Counted from the first letter of the stretch, positions 1 through 8,097 are shown. The stretch: DNA of 56,990 bases from Longimicrobiaceae bacterium (GCA_030447645.1 JAUJOM010000009.1:72575-129564); one strand, 5' to 3'. Notes: generated by a model not told the origin, from the letters alone. Made by a program: numbers and translations.

Positions 1-1617
1 CGCATTCTCGATGACGAGGGCCTGGACCGTCCCACTGCACTGCAGCAGGCGATCATCCCGGTGCTTCGTCGTGGCGGAAGCTTGGTTGCGCGCGCCAGTA
101 CCGGAGCGGGGAAAACCCTCGCCTACGGGCTCGCGCTGCTGGATCGGCTGGCGCCGGAAATCGTGGATGGAGTTGAGGGGGCCAACGGGGAGAGGGACAC
201 CAGTCTCCGCATGCTGGTGCTCGCTCCTACCCCGGGACAGGCCGAGCACATCGGGCTGATCCTGGTGCCGTACGCCCAGACCGTGGACCTGCGGGTGGCC
301 GTGCTCGGCGGCAACTGGGGCACTCCGGCCACGGAGGCGGATCTACTGATCACTACCCCGGAGCAAGCACTCGCCGCGGTGCGGGCCTCGGAGCTCAAGC
401 TCGATTCGGTGGTGGTGCTGGTGGTGGAGGATGTTGCCGGCATTGAAGCGCTTGGCGGGCTGCCCACCACCGAAACGCTGCTGGACCATCTGCCACGCGA
501 CGCCCAGCGGGTCATCCTCGGCAGCGCATTCTCGCGGGCCGTAGCGGACATGATCGACCGCCGGGTGAAGCGCGCCCTTCGTTATCCGGCCGAGCCGGCA
601 GTCACCGAAGCAACCGAGCAACCACCCGAGCAGGGACGGGTGGGTTACGTGCTGATCCCGAATGCGGAACGACTGGACGTGCTGGCCCGGATCATCGCCG
701 AAGCGGAGGAAGCACGGCCCGTGGTCTTCTTTCGCTCAGACGAGCGTGCGGCGGAGATTGCCGAAGCACTGGCTATGCGTGGCTTCGTGGCGGGTGAGCC
801 CGGGGATGCGGCGGTGGACATCGGCATCGCGGAGGCCGGGGCCACACGGGACGAGCTTATGGAGCAGGTGGATGGCGCGCTGGGGCCCACGATCAGCTTT
901 GATGTGCCCCCGGACGAGCAAACGCTGGCCGATCGCCACACGGCCGACGCCGATGCGATCGTACTGATCGGCCCGCGCGAGCTGGCCCACCTGCGAGAAA
1001 TCGCCAGGCGTGCCCACTTCGGGTTGCGGCCGCTCCCCATTCCCGTCGAAACCGGGGCCACCGCTATCCGCACATTCCGCGACGAGCTGCGGCGCACGAT
1101 CCAGGAGGGGGATCTCGGCGGACAGATGCTTCTCCTCGCACCGCTGTTCGAGGAGTTCAGCGCCGCTGAGGTAGCCGCTGCCGCCAGCAGCCTGCTCCGC
1201 CAGCGACAGCCCGCCCAAGCTCCGGCCGAAGCTGCCCAGCATACGTCCGGCCGTGTCACCCCCGCCGCGGCATCTCCCGCAGTCGAAGTGGGTCGAGCCC
1301 CGGCCACCTGGGCCCGGCTCTACGTAGGCGTGGGCGAGCGCGATGGGGTACGACCTGGTGACCTGGTCGGTGCCATCGCAGGCGAAAGCAACCTTCCAGG
1401 CTCCCGGGTGGGCAGGATCGACATTCGGGACACCTTTTCCATCGTGGAAGTGCAGGCGGAGGTCGCCGAATCCGTAATCCGCTCTGTGAACGGCATCTCG
1501 ATCAAGGGCAGGAGTGTTCGTGTGGATTACGATCGTGGTGGGGAGCGCGGCCGCAAGGCTACCGGCGCACCGGGGAGCGTACGCCGCCCGGTGCGCCGGC
1601 CCGCGCCGCCTCGCTAG
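1..1617 (+). CDS. Degenerate DEAD-box helicase paralogue with DbpA-type RNA-binding C-terminus (5' end missing)
   Basis: The frame is open from the first base, so the start lies upstream of the window; 538 residues are visible. The fold is that of a DEAD-box RNA helicase: a Q-motif-like TALQQAIIP (residues 12-20) and a Walker A STGAGKT (33-39). Other motifs are eroded. The DEAD box reads VEDV (about 142-145), the PTRE motif reads PTPGQ, the SAT motif GSA, and the HRIGRxGR arginine-finger region reads DRHTADAD. The last ~85 residues before the basic tail match the DbpA-type RNA-binding domain (RLYVGVGERDGVRPGDLVGA), closely resembling the C-terminus of the intact helicase at 24243-25904. I infer an RNA-binding protein that may have lost ATPase activity. 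Its stop overlaps by 4 bp the convergent Smr-domain gene. Confidence 0.8.
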   Translation, partial: RILDDEGLDRPTALQQAIIPVLRRGGSLVARASTGAGKTLAYGLALLDRLAPEIVDGVEGANGERDTSLRMLVLAPTPGQAEHIGLILVPYAQTVDLRVAVLGGNWGTPATEADLLITTPEQALAAVRASELKLDSVVVLVVEDVAGIEALGGLPTTETLLDHLPRDAQRVILGSAFSRAVADMIDRRVKRALRYPAEPAVTEATEQPPEQGRVGYVLIPNAERLDVLARIIAEAEEARPVVFFRSDERAAEIAEALAMRGFVAGEPGDAAVDIGIAEAGATRDELMEQVDGALGPTISFDVPPDEQTLADRHTADADAIVLIGPRELAHLREIARRAHFGLRPLPIPVETGATAIRTFRDELRRTIQEGDLGGQMLLLAPLFEEFSAAEVAAAASSLLRQRQPAQAPAEAAQHTSGRVTPAAASPAVEVGRAPATWARLYVGVGERDGVRPGDLVGAIAGESNLPGSRVGRIDIRDTFSIVEVQAEVAESVIRSVNGISIKGRSVRVDYDRGGERGRKATGAPGSVRRPVRRPAPPR

Positions 1618-2027
1618 CCTGGATTGCTCAGGCGGCGCATCTCAGCGAGGAGGAGCAGCGGGGTTGGTGCCACTCCCAGGTCGGCAAGCGACTGCTCCGC
1701 GCGTCGGCGGAGTTCGATGTCAGCGGGGATGGCCGGCTCTGCCGGGCGGCGGGGAGGTGGCGCTGCCCGGAGCATCTCCACACGCAGTGCACCGCCGCCC
1801 GGCTCAGTCTCCCAGCTCGCGACTACGCTGCCACGAAGCTTTGCAAGCAGGTCCTGCACCTCCCCAGGCAGTACCGCCGGGCCCGCGGAGCGCCGGCCCC
1901 GCCCGGTGATCACTACCACGGTTCGAAGCCCCTCCGCGGCGCGGGCACGCAGCCACCGCTCTGTGAGGCGCCGAGCGTCCTCCGCGGTTTCGCCGTGCAG
2001 GTCCAGCGTGGGAAACAGCGGTACCAA
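1614..2027 (-). CDS. Smr-domain protein
   Basis: A 137-residue protein with an N-terminal Smr (small MutS-related) domain. The hallmark LDLHG is at residues 8-12 and the second signature TGRG at 41-44, followed by the usual short C-terminal strand region (LRVEML). Smr domains are DNA or RNA endonuclease modules; here the domain stands alone and not at the end of MutS2. The extra C-terminal ~40 residues are Ala/Arg/Pro-rich with no recognised domain. It is followed on the other strand by the degenerate helicase and lies downstream of HU on the same strand, with a 23 bp gap from the HU stop. Substrate unknown. Confidence 0.8.
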   Translation of the reverse strand: MVPLFPTLDLHGETAEDARRLTERWLRARAAEGLRTVVVITGRGRRSAGPAVLPGEVQDLLAKLRGSVVASWETEPGGGALRVEMLRAAPPPRRPAEPAIPADIELRRRAEQSLADLGVAPTPLLLLAEMRRLSNPG

Positions 2028-2050
2028 CGCCCCGCGCGGCCGATGCGGGT

Positions 2051-2338
2051 TCAGGCGCCGAAAAAGTCCTTCAGCCCCTTGCCAGCCTTGAAACCGGCGC
2101 TGGTGGAAGGCGCAATGGTAATCGCCTGGCCGGTGCGCGGGTTCCGTCCCGTGCGCCCCTCGCGCTTCTTGCTTTCAAAGGTGCCAAATCCGGTGATCTG
2201 CACCTTTTTGCCGCTCTTCAGCTCGCGGGCGATGATGCCGTCATTGGCCGAAAAGAGCGCATCGATCGCGCTGGAGGCGTCGGCCCGGCTCAGGCCCGCC
2301 CGGTCCCGCAGCTGCTGTACGAGTTCTGACTTGTTCAC
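2051..2338 (-). CDS. hup: HU-family DNA-binding protein
   Basis: A 95-residue nucleoid protein of the HU/IHF family, full length for the family. The core signature GFGTFE (50-55) is followed by the minor-groove arm GRTGRNPRTG (about 61-70), in which the proline after Asn is the DNA-intercalating residue. It acts as a dimer that bends DNA. The start is GTG at 2336-2338 (complement), preceded by AGGAG at good spacing. It diverges from the serine operon. The downstream gene on this strand encodes the Smr protein. Confidence 0.93.
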   Translation of the reverse strand: MNKSELVQQLRDRAGLSRADASSAIDALFSANDGIIARELKSGKKVQITGFGTFESKKREGRTGRNPRTGQAITIAPSTSAGFKAGKGLKDFFGA

Positions 2339-2368
2339 CGCACGGCTCCTGTGAAAAAGGGATGGGGT

Positions 2369-2396
2369 TTGATCGTGCGACTTCCGCGGCTACAGT
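2369..2396 (+). promoter_or_regulatory. Putative sigma-70 promoter of the serine operon
   Basis: A TTGATC -35 box (2369-2374) and a TACAGT -10 box (2391-2396) are separated by 16 bp. Transcription would begin near 2403, which favours the GTG start of the phosphatase at 2428 over the ATG at 2362. Boxes found by eye only. Confidence 0.4.
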
Positions 2397-2427
2397 AGGC
2401 GCTCTACTAGAGAACGTCAAGAGATAC

Positions 2428-3138
2428 GTGGGTTTTCAGTCGGTCGTGCTGGACTGCGACAGCACCCTGGTCACCATTGAGGGCATCGACGTACTCGCCG
2501 GCGCGCGTGCCAGCGAGGTAAGCGCTCTCACCGACGCAGCCATGGCCGGCGCGGTGCCCCTGGAGGAAGTCTACGAGCGGCGTTTGGCGCTGATTCACCC
2601 TTCACGGGGCGCCATGGAATCACTCGGATCAGCCTACCTCAACGCGCTCGTCCCGGATGCCCGCGAGACCCTAGCTGCGCTGATGTGGCTCGGCAAGGAA
2701 GTTCGCATCGTTTCCGGTGGTTTGCGCCAGCCGGTGGAGATGCTCGCCCGCAGCCTGGGGCTTTCGCCGTCGCACGTCGCCGCCGTGGAGGTACATTTCG
2801 ATGCGGAGGGCGAATACCAGGATTATGACCGGGCGAGTCCCCTCGCTCGCTCCGGCGGCAAAGCGGAGGTTATCCGCGCCTGGCAGCTCCCGCGCCCCGT
2901 GCTGCTGGTGGGCGACGGCGCCACGGACCTGGAGGCCCGCCCTGCCGTGGATGGTTTCGCGGCCTACATGGGTGTCGTAATCCGGCCGGAAGTGGCGGAT
3001 GCCGCGGACTTCGTGCTCGTAGACGCCAGTCTCGCCCCCGTGCTGGCTCTCGCCGCCGACTCTGCCGATCGCACTCGTCTGGCCACCTCACCCTGGGGAG
3101 AGCTGCTCACCCGGGGCACCCGTATGCTCGCGCTATGA
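2428..3138 (+). CDS. serB: Phosphoserine phosphatase (HAD superfamily)
   Basis: This enzyme removes phosphate from O-phosphoserine, the last step of serine synthesis. HAD motif I is DCDSTLV (nucleophile Asp at about residue 9 from the GTG start, general acid Asp two residues on). Motif II is SGG (about 95), a Lys in GGKAEVI is near 145, and motif III is VGDGATD (about 161). Length (236 aa) fits SerB without an ACT domain. An ATG at 2362 would add 22 residues, but it leaves almost no room for promoters between this gene and HU. The stop overlaps the next start as ATGA, so translation is probably coupled to the aminotransferase. Confidence 0.85.
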   Translation: MGFQSVVLDCDSTLVTIEGIDVLAGARASEVSALTDAAMAGAVPLEEVYERRLALIHPSRGAMESLGSAYLNALVPDARETLAALMWLGKEVRIVSGGLRQPVEMLARSLGLSPSHVAAVEVHFDAEGEYQDYDRASPLARSGGKAEVIRAWQLPRPVLLVGDGATDLEARPAVDGFAAYMGVVIRPEVADAADFVLVDASLAPVLALAADSADRTRLATSPWGELLTRGTRMLAL

Positions 3139-4208
3139 CTCCCTGGGGACGTTTTTTTCTTCCGGGCCCCACCGAGGTCCGCCTGGAAGTGCTGGCAGCC
3201 ATGAGCCACCCCGTCATCAGCCATCGTGGGCCGGAGATGTCCGCCCTCCTCCGGCAGGCCGACCCGGGTCTTCGGACCCTATTCCGCACCGCGCGTCCGG
3301 TGTACGTTGCCACCGCTTCGGCGACCGGGCTGATGGAGGCTGGTGTACGCTGTGGAGTACGCAAACGGGCTCTGGCGCTGGTGAATGGTGCCTTCGCCGA
3401 GCGCTTCCGCGACCTGGTCGGCGACTGCGGGCGCGACTGCGAAAGCTACACGGTAGCCTGGGGAGAAGCGCACGACCCCGAGGAGGTCGAGCGTCGGCTC
3501 CGCGTCGGCGACTTCGACGCGGTGACCGTCACCCACTCCGAAACATCCACGGGGGTGCTCAACCCGCTGGCGGAGATCGCGGAGGCTGTGCGCGCCGTCA
3601 GCGATGACATTCTGCTGCTGGTGGACGGCGTGACCTCGGTGGGTGGTGCCCCTGTGGAGACCGATGCCTGGGGGCTGGACTGGACGCTCACCGGCTCCCA
3701 GAAGGCCATGGCGCTCCCGCCCGGCCTCGCCTTCGGCACCGCCTCGGCGCGCATGCTGGAGCGCGCGGGCACTCTCCCCGGGCGGGGTCAGTATTTCGAC
3801 CTATTGGAGTTCGACGCACAGTGGAAGCGCTTCCAAACTCCGCAAACCCCCGCAGTCAGCCTGATCTACGCACTCGTTGAGCAGCTCGGACGCATGGAGC
3901 AAGAGGGCTGGGACGCTCGTCTCGCCCGCCACCAGCAGATGGCGGAGCGCTGCTGGCAGTGGGCAGAAGGCAGGGGGCTGCAACTGTTCGCGCCCGCCGG
4001 ATACCGCTCGCCCACGGTGACCACCATCTCGCTCCCTCCGGAACAGCCAGGCTCGCAGGTCGCCGCGCGGCTCACGGAGCGAGGCTATACCATCGGGGCA
4101 GGATACGGAAAACTCAAAGACACAACGATTCGCCTCGGCCATATGGGAGATCACACCGTGCAAGAGCTGGACGCGCTGCTCACGGAGCTGGAGGAGGTGC
4201 TCGCGTGA
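3135..4208 (+). CDS. Class V PLP aminotransferase (phosphoserine / serine-pyruvate type)
   Basis: A 357-residue fold-type I, class V aminotransferase. The N-terminus FLPGPTEV and the HRGPEM segment are typical of the alanine-glyoxylate / serine-pyruvate branch. An Asp in LLVDGVTSVGG (about residue 163) would hold the pyridine nitrogen, and Lys in TGSQKAM (about 190) forms the PLP aldimine. Between SerB and SerA the most economical role is the phosphohydroxypyruvate-to-phosphoserine transamination, which members of this branch perform in some bacteria and archaea lacking canonical SerC. The assignment to PSAT rather than AGT rests on context. It overlaps serB by 4 bp and serA by 4 bp (GTGA). 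Confidence 0.85.
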   Translation: MTPWGRFFLPGPTEVRLEVLAAMSHPVISHRGPEMSALLRQADPGLRTLFRTARPVYVATASATGLMEAGVRCGVRKRALALVNGAFAERFRDLVGDCGRDCESYTVAWGEAHDPEEVERRLRVGDFDAVTVTHSETSTGVLNPLAEIAEAVRAVSDDILLLVDGVTSVGGAPVETDAWGLDWTLTGSQKAMALPPGLAFGTASARMLERAGTLPGRGQYFDLLEFDAQWKRFQTPQTPAVSLIYALVEQLGRMEQEGWDARLARHQQMAERCWQWAEGRGLQLFAPAGYRSPTVTTISLPPEQPGSQVAARLTERGYTIGAGYGKLKDTTIRLGHMGDHTVQELDALLTELEEVLA

Positions 4209-5800
4209 CGTACCGCGTGCTGGTGACGGACGAGATCGATCCGGACGGAGTCGCCCTGCTCCGCTCCGCCCCCGAGCTCGAGGTGGACGAGGTGCCCACC
4301 CTCCCTGCCGCCGAGCTCCTGGAGCGGATCGGCGGCTACGATGGCATCGTGGGACGGAGCGCTACCCGTATCTCACGAGAGCTGCTGGAGCAGGGAGAGC
4401 GTCTCCGAGTGGTGGGGCGGGCCGGCGTGGGAGTGGACAACGTCGACCTGGAAAAGGCCACCCAGCTAGGCATCGCCGTGCTCAACGCTCCCGGAGGGAA
4501 CACCGTGAGCGTCGCGGAGCTTGCGTTCGGGGTGCTGCTCGCTCTCGCCCGCAACGTTCACACCGCGGCGACCTCCATGGAGCGGGGCGCGTGGGACCGG
4601 AGCAGGCTCGGCGGAATCGAGCTGCGCGGGCGGACAATGGCGATCATCGGACTTGGCCGCATTGGGGGCGAGGTGGCGCGCCGCGCCCGCGGCTTTGGGA
4701 TGGAGCTTGTCGGCTACGACCCGTATGTATCCGCCACACGCTTCGAAGATCTTGGCGTCGAGCGCTACGACAGACTAGCGACAGCGCTTGAAAAGGCGGA
4801 TGTGCTCACGCTGCACGTCCCCCTCACCTCTGAAACGCAGGGGATGATCGGGCCTGCCGAGCTGGCGCGACTGCGCCCCGGCACCCTGGTCCTGAACCTG
4901 GCCCGCGGAGGGATCATCGCGGAGGACGCGCTGATGGACGCGCTCCGCAGTAGTCGCATCGCGGGCGCCGCGCTGGACGTTTTCGCCGGGGAGCCGCTCG
5001 CCGCCGACCATCCGCTGCGGAGCTGCCCCAATCTGCTGCTCACTCCACACCTGGGTGCGTCTACTACGGAGGCGCAGCGCAGCGTCGCGGTGGAGGCGTG
5101 CGCCGCCGTGAGGGACGCGCTGGTCACGGGAGATCTGAGCGCGGCATTGAACGCAGCCGGCGTGGGTGGCACCGGCTGGGCCGAGCTTCGCTCCCTGCTG
5201 GAGCTTGCCGACCGCCTGGGGCGGCTGGGACGCACCCTGCTCCCCGGAGCCTTGAACACGGTGGAGCTCCGCTACGCCGGACCTCGGGAGGAAGCGCCGC
5301 GCCCACTGCTGCTCGCCGCCTTGCGGGGCGCGCTGCACGACGTGGTGGACCGGCGGGCAATCAACCTGGTAAACGCCCAGCACGTCGCCACCGAGCGTGG
5401 CATCGAAACAGCGTGGACGCAGGTGGCGGGGCGGACCGAAGGCGGTCAGGACATCGAGCTGCGGATGGACGGCGGAGACCGCAGCGTGCGTGTCGGCGGC
5501 GCGGTCTTCGGCGACACACATGGTCGCATCACTCGCATCGGCTCCTTCCGGGTGGACATCGCCCCGCGGGGGACCCTACTGGTGCTCCGCAACCGGGACG
5601 TTCCAGGTGTAATCGGGCGCGTGGGCACCCTGCTGGGCGAGGCCGGAGTAAACATCGCGGAATACCATCAGGCGCGGCTGAACGCAGGAGGCGAGGCGCT
5701 GGCGGCGGTTTCCGTGGACAGTCCGCTCACTTCCGATACGCTGGACCGCCTTAGCCATCTGCCGGAAGTGCTTGATGCCCGCCAGGTGCAGATGGATTGA
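4205..5800 (+). CDS. serA: D-3-phosphoglycerate dehydrogenase
   Basis: This is the first enzyme of the phosphorylated serine pathway, oxidising 3-phosphoglycerate with NAD. The 531 residues match the long type of SerA. A substrate-binding half contains GVGVDNVDLEKA. The Rossmann motif IIGLGRIGGEVAR lies near 148-160, the catalytic region includes LNLARGGII, and HLGAST (about 282) contains the catalytic His. An intervening ASB domain follows and a C-terminal ACT domain runs from about 455 (LLVLRNRDVPGVIGRVG), which usually gives feedback control by serine. The start is GTG at 4205, overlapping the preceding TGA; an open frame continues upstream inside the aminotransferase but is not coding. 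Confidence 0.95.
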   Translation: MTYRVLVTDEIDPDGVALLRSAPELEVDEVPTLPAAELLERIGGYDGIVGRSATRISRELLEQGERLRVVGRAGVGVDNVDLEKATQLGIAVLNAPGGNTVSVAELAFGVLLALARNVHTAATSMERGAWDRSRLGGIELRGRTMAIIGLGRIGGEVARRARGFGMELVGYDPYVSATRFEDLGVERYDRLATALEKADVLTLHVPLTSETQGMIGPAELARLRPGTLVLNLARGGIIAEDALMDALRSSRIAGAALDVFAGEPLAADHPLRSCPNLLLTPHLGASTTEAQRSVAVEACAAVRDALVTGDLSAALNAAGVGGTGWAELRSLLELADRLGRLGRTLLPGALNTVELRYAGPREEAPRPLLLAALRGALHDVVDRRAINLVNAQHVATERGIETAWTQVAGRTEGGQDIELRMDGGDRSVRVGGAVFGDTHGRITRIGSFRVDIAPRGTLLVLRNRDVPGVIGRVGTLLGEAGVNIAEYHQARLNAGGEALAAVSVDSPLTSDTLDRLSHLPEVLDARQVQMD

Positions 5801-5868
5801 GCCGAGTGGCCCAGGGGTTGCGCATCCCGCGCCTGGGGCAGCCACAACCAGCAGCGAGGAGCGGGACG

Positions 5869-6360
5869 ATGGGTGTGCGGCAGTGGATGAAGCAAAGGTG
5901 GGCGGAAGACTCGGGCGAAGACATGCCTCCAGGCTCGTCGCTCCTGAACGTGCTGCTCGGCAAGGAAACCAAGCCCGTGCACTCGCTCGGGGAGTACACC
6001 GCGGAAACCTATCCGCAAGAGCTGACGGAGCTTGTCCAGCGCCGCCAACAGGTGACGGATGAAGTCGTTGCCATGGACATCACCCGCCCGGACGCCCGGG
6101 TCGCCGCGATCCCGCGCCTGCAGGAGCTGCTTCAAATTTATCCGCATCCCTTGGTCTACGAAACGCTGATCCACGCTTATGCGGATGCCGGACGCTACGA
6201 CGAGGCCAAGGGAGTCGCGTACGCTGCCCGGGAACGCCGTATCGAGTGTGGTCGCTCACCGTACCCGGAAATCCGTTCCGAGGTGGATTTTCTACACGAA
6301 TGGGACCCGGCGGAGGTGGATCAGCTGCGGCAAGAGCACGAGGGGAAGCAGGCAGGCTGA
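5869..6360 (+). CDS. Hypothetical protein following serA
   Basis: A 163-residue soluble protein, not recognised. It starts at ATG 5869 behind a strong GAGGAG; an in-frame start at 5797 is less likely because it would abut the serA stop. The middle (about residues 85-125, RLQELLQIYPHPLVYETLIHAY continuing into DAGRYDEAKGVAYAARER) looks like helical tetratricopeptide-style repeats. The C-terminus is acidic and Gln/Glu-rich. It probably belongs to the same transcript as serA (68 bp gap) and is followed by a terminator-like hairpin at 6385-6419. Confidence 0.65.
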   Translation: MGVRQWMKQRWAEDSGEDMPPGSSLLNVLLGKETKPVHSLGEYTAETYPQELTELVQRRQQVTDEVVAMDITRPDARVAAIPRLQELLQIYPHPLVYETLIHAYADAGRYDEAKGVAYAARERRIECGRSPYPEIRSEVDFLHEWDPAEVDQLRQEHEGKQAG

Positions 6361-6384
6361 TGCGGTGAATGTCCCAAACGCAAA

Positions 6385-6419
6385 ACGGCCCCTCCACCAG
6401 GATAAGGCGAAGGGGCCGT
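6385..6419. terminator. Bidirectional hairpin between hypothetical gene and tRNA array
   Basis: A perfect 9 bp inverted repeat, ACGGCCCCT at 6385-6393 and AGGGGCCGT at 6411-6419, with a 17 nt loop, is flanked by AAAA on the left and by TAGTTTCTT on the right. It can terminate the serA-side transcript and the minus-strand tRNA array. Confidence 0.65.
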
Positions 6420-6439
6420 AGTTTCTTGCATTGCAAAGG

Positions 6440-6521
6440 CGGAGGCGGAGGGACTCGAACCCCCAAGGGATTGCTCCCGGCGCATTTCGAGTGCTGCCTT
6501 ACCAGTTAGGACTACGCCTCC
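6440..6521 (-). tRNA. tRNA-Ser (CGA)
   Basis: Class II tRNA with a long variable arm (GGGA...TCCC), acceptor GGAGGCG/CGCCTCC and discriminator G. The loop CTCGAAA gives anticodon CGA. The anticodon stem 5' strand appears two bases short (GCA where GCGCA would pair with TGCGC), perhaps an assembly deletion. Confidence 0.8.
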
Positions 6522-6528
6522 ACATCAG

Positions 6529-6602
6529 TCGGGACGGCCGGATTTGAACCGGCGACCCCTCGCTCCCGAAGCGAGTGCTCTACCGGGCTGAGCCACGTCC
6601 CG
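6529..6602 (-). tRNA. tRNA-Pro (CGG)
   Basis: Cloverleaf with acceptor CGGGACG/CGTCCCG, discriminator A and the C1 typical of tRNA-Pro. Anticodon stem CTCGC/GCGAG and loop TTCGGGA give CGG, which reads CCG codons. Confidence 0.92.
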
Positions 6603-6634
6603 AAACTCCCCTGCCCAGGGGTCCCCTGCCACGA

Positions 6635-6720
6635 CGGACCGGGTGGGATTCGAACCCACGAGGGCTATTCACCCCACACGATTTCCAATCGTGCTCCTTA
6701 AGCCGCTCGGACACCGGTCC
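6635..6720 (-). tRNA. tRNA-Ser (GGA)
   Basis: Class II tRNA of 86 nt with acceptor GGACCGG/CCGGTCC and discriminator G. Stem CACGA/TCGTG and loop TTGGAAA give anticodon GGA (UCC/UCU). Confidence 0.92.
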
Positions 6721-6732
6721 CAAAGGCTCGAG

Positions 6733-6819
6733 CGGAGAGGGCGGGATTCGAACCCGCGTCTGCCTTTTGGGCAGGACGGTTTAGCAAACCGTTGGTTTTA
6801 GCCGCTCACCCACCTCTCC
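6733..6819 (-). tRNA. tRNA-Ser (GCT)
   Basis: Class II tRNA with acceptor GGAGAGG/CCTCTCC and discriminator G. Stem ACGGT/ACCGT and loop TTGCTAA give anticodon GCT (AGC/AGU). The variable arm is CTGCC...GGCAG. Confidence 0.92.
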
Positions 6820-6823
6820 AGCA

Positions 6824-6896
6824 TAGGCCCGCCAGGGGTCGAACCTGGACTTTCCTGAGTCAGAGTCAGGCGTGTTGCCAATTACACCACGGGCCT
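6824..6896 (-). tRNA. tRNA-Gln (CTG)
   Basis: 73 nt cloverleaf with acceptor AGGCCCG/CGGGCCT and discriminator A. Stem CCTGA/TCAGG and loop CTCTGAC give anticodon CTG (CAG codons). Confidence 0.9.
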
Positions 6897-6903
6897 TCAA
6901 ACA

Positions 6904-6976
6904 AGCGGGAGACGGGATTCGAACCCGCGACCCTCAGCTTGGGAAGCTGATGCTCTACCAACTGAGCTACTCCCGC
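6904..6976 (-). tRNA. tRNA-Gly (CCC)
   Basis: 73 nt cloverleaf with acceptor GCGGGAG/CTCCCGC and discriminator T. Stem TCAGC/GCTGA and loop TTCCCAA give anticodon CCC (GGG codons). Confidence 0.92.
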
Positions 6977-7016
6977 ACTGTCATTCAATTTAAACGCATT
7001 CCGCGCTCGCCGCTAG

Positions 7017-7088
7017 AGCCACTGGTGGGAATTGAACCCACGACCGCTCGATTACGAATCGAGTGCTCTACCTCTGAGCTACAGTGGC
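7017..7088 (-). tRNA. tRNA-Thr (CGT)
   Basis: 72 nt cloverleaf with acceptor GCCACTG/CAGTGGC and discriminator T. Stem CTCGA/TCGAG and loop TTCGTAA give anticodon CGT (ACG codons). Confidence 0.92.
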
Positions 7089-7101
7089 GCCGGTCGAAAA
7101 G

Positions 7102-7174
7102 TGGAGCCGAGGGGAATCGAACCCCTGACCTCTGCAGTGCGATTGCAGCGCTCTCCCAACTGAGCTACGGCCCC
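7102..7174 (-). tRNA. tRNA-Ala (CGC)
   Basis: Acceptor GGGGCCG/CGGCTCC with the G3:T70-type wobble expected of tRNA-Ala, discriminator A. Stem CTGCA/TGCAG and loop ATCGCAC give anticodon CGC (GCG codons). Confidence 0.92.
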
Positions 7175-7178
7175 GAAA

Positions 7179-7252
7179 TGGGCGGTACAAGACTCGAACT
7201 TGTGACCTCCACGATGTCAACGTGGCGCTCTAACCAACTGAGCTAACCGCCC
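7179..7252 (-). tRNA. tRNA-Val (GAC)
   Basis: 74 nt cloverleaf with acceptor GGGCGGT/ACCGCCC and discriminator A. Stem CCACG/CGTGG and loop TTGACAT give anticodon GAC (GUC/GUU). Confidence 0.92.
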
Positions 7253-7258
7253 GAGTGG

Positions 7259-7342
7259 TGGTGGGGGTAGGATTCGAACCTACGTAGGGCGAAGCCCGGC
7301 AGATTTACAGTCTGCTGCCATTAGCCACTCGGCCACCCCACC
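7259..7342 (-). tRNA. tRNA-Tyr (GTA)
   Basis: Class II tRNA of 84 nt with acceptor GGTGGGG/CCCCACC and discriminator A. Stem GCAGA/TCTGC and loop CTGTAAA give anticodon GTA. The variable arm is GGGC...GCCC. Confidence 0.92.
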
Positions 7343-7357
7343 GCAAAACGAACCAGA

Positions 7358-7430
7358 TGCGCCCGGAGGATTCGAACCCCCGACCCTCTGATCCGAAGTC
7401 AGATGCTCTATCCAGCTGAGCTACGGACGC
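7358..7430 (-). tRNA. tRNA-Arg (TCG)
   Basis: Acceptor GCGTCCG/CGGGCGC, discriminator A; stem TCTGA/TCAGA and loop CTTCGGA give anticodon TCG (CGA codons). The T stem 3' strand is one base short (CCTC where five bases are needed), consistent with a lost C in a CCC run. Confidence 0.85.
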
Positions 7431-7442
7431 CCATCCATGCCA

Positions 7443-7514
<72 letters not shown>

Positions 7515-7563
7515 AAACCACACACCCAAATTTTCAAACCTGCAAAGCTGCTGCTCTTTCGAG

Positions 7564-7637
7564 CGGGGCCGACGGGACTCGAACCCGCGACCTCCGGAGT
7601 GACAGTCCGGCACTCTAACCGACTGAGCTACGGCCCC
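7564..7637 (-). tRNA. tRNA-Asp (GTC)
   Basis: 74 nt cloverleaf with acceptor GGGGCCG/CGGCCCC and discriminator G as expected for Asp. Stem CCGGA/TCCGG and loop CTGTCAC give anticodon GTC. Confidence 0.92.
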
Positions 7638-7666
7638 AAACTACGCCCTGCATGATCCTGTATCAG

Positions 7667-7738
7667 AGCGGGCAACCGGCTCGAACCGGCGACCTCAACC
7701 TTGGCAAGGTTGCGCTCTACCAACTGAGCTATGCCCGC
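7667..7738 (-). tRNA. tRNA-Gly (GCC)
   Basis: Acceptor GCGGGCA/TGCCCGC, discriminator T; stem CAACC/GGTTG and loop TTGCCAA give anticodon GCC. The T arm is one base short (GAGCC where GAGCCC is needed), again at a C run. Confidence 0.87.
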
Positions 7739-7763
7739 AAATCTTTTACCTGATTCTCACTGA

Positions 7764-7835
7764 CGCTCCCACGGGGAGTCGAACCCCGCTCTCCACCTTG
7801 AAAGAGTGGCGTCCTAACCGATAGACGATGGGAGC
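7764..7835 (-). tRNA. tRNA-Glu (TTC)
   Basis: 72 nt cloverleaf with acceptor GCTCCCA/TGGGAGC and discriminator G. Stem CCACT/GGTGG (with one T:G pair) and loop CTTTCAA give anticodon TTC (GAA/GAG). Confidence 0.9.
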
Positions 7836-7837
7836 CA

Positions 7838-7910
<73 letters not shown>

Positions 7911-7923
7911 ACCCGTCCAAGAG

Positions 7924-7996
7924 CACGCCCGGAGGGAATCGAACCCCCAACCGCCGGTTTTGGAGACCGGTGCTCTACCAATTGAGCTACAGGCGT
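7924..7996 (-). tRNA. tRNA-Trp (CCA)
   Basis: 73 nt cloverleaf with acceptor ACGCCTG/CGGGCGT and the discriminator G of tRNA-Trp. Stem CCGGT/ACCGG and loop CTCCAAA give anticodon CCA. Confidence 0.92.
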
Positions 7997-8003
7997 AGAA
8001 CCA

Positions 8004-8077
<74 letters not shown>

Positions 8078-8097
8078 CTCCCCTGGCCTGCAAACAA

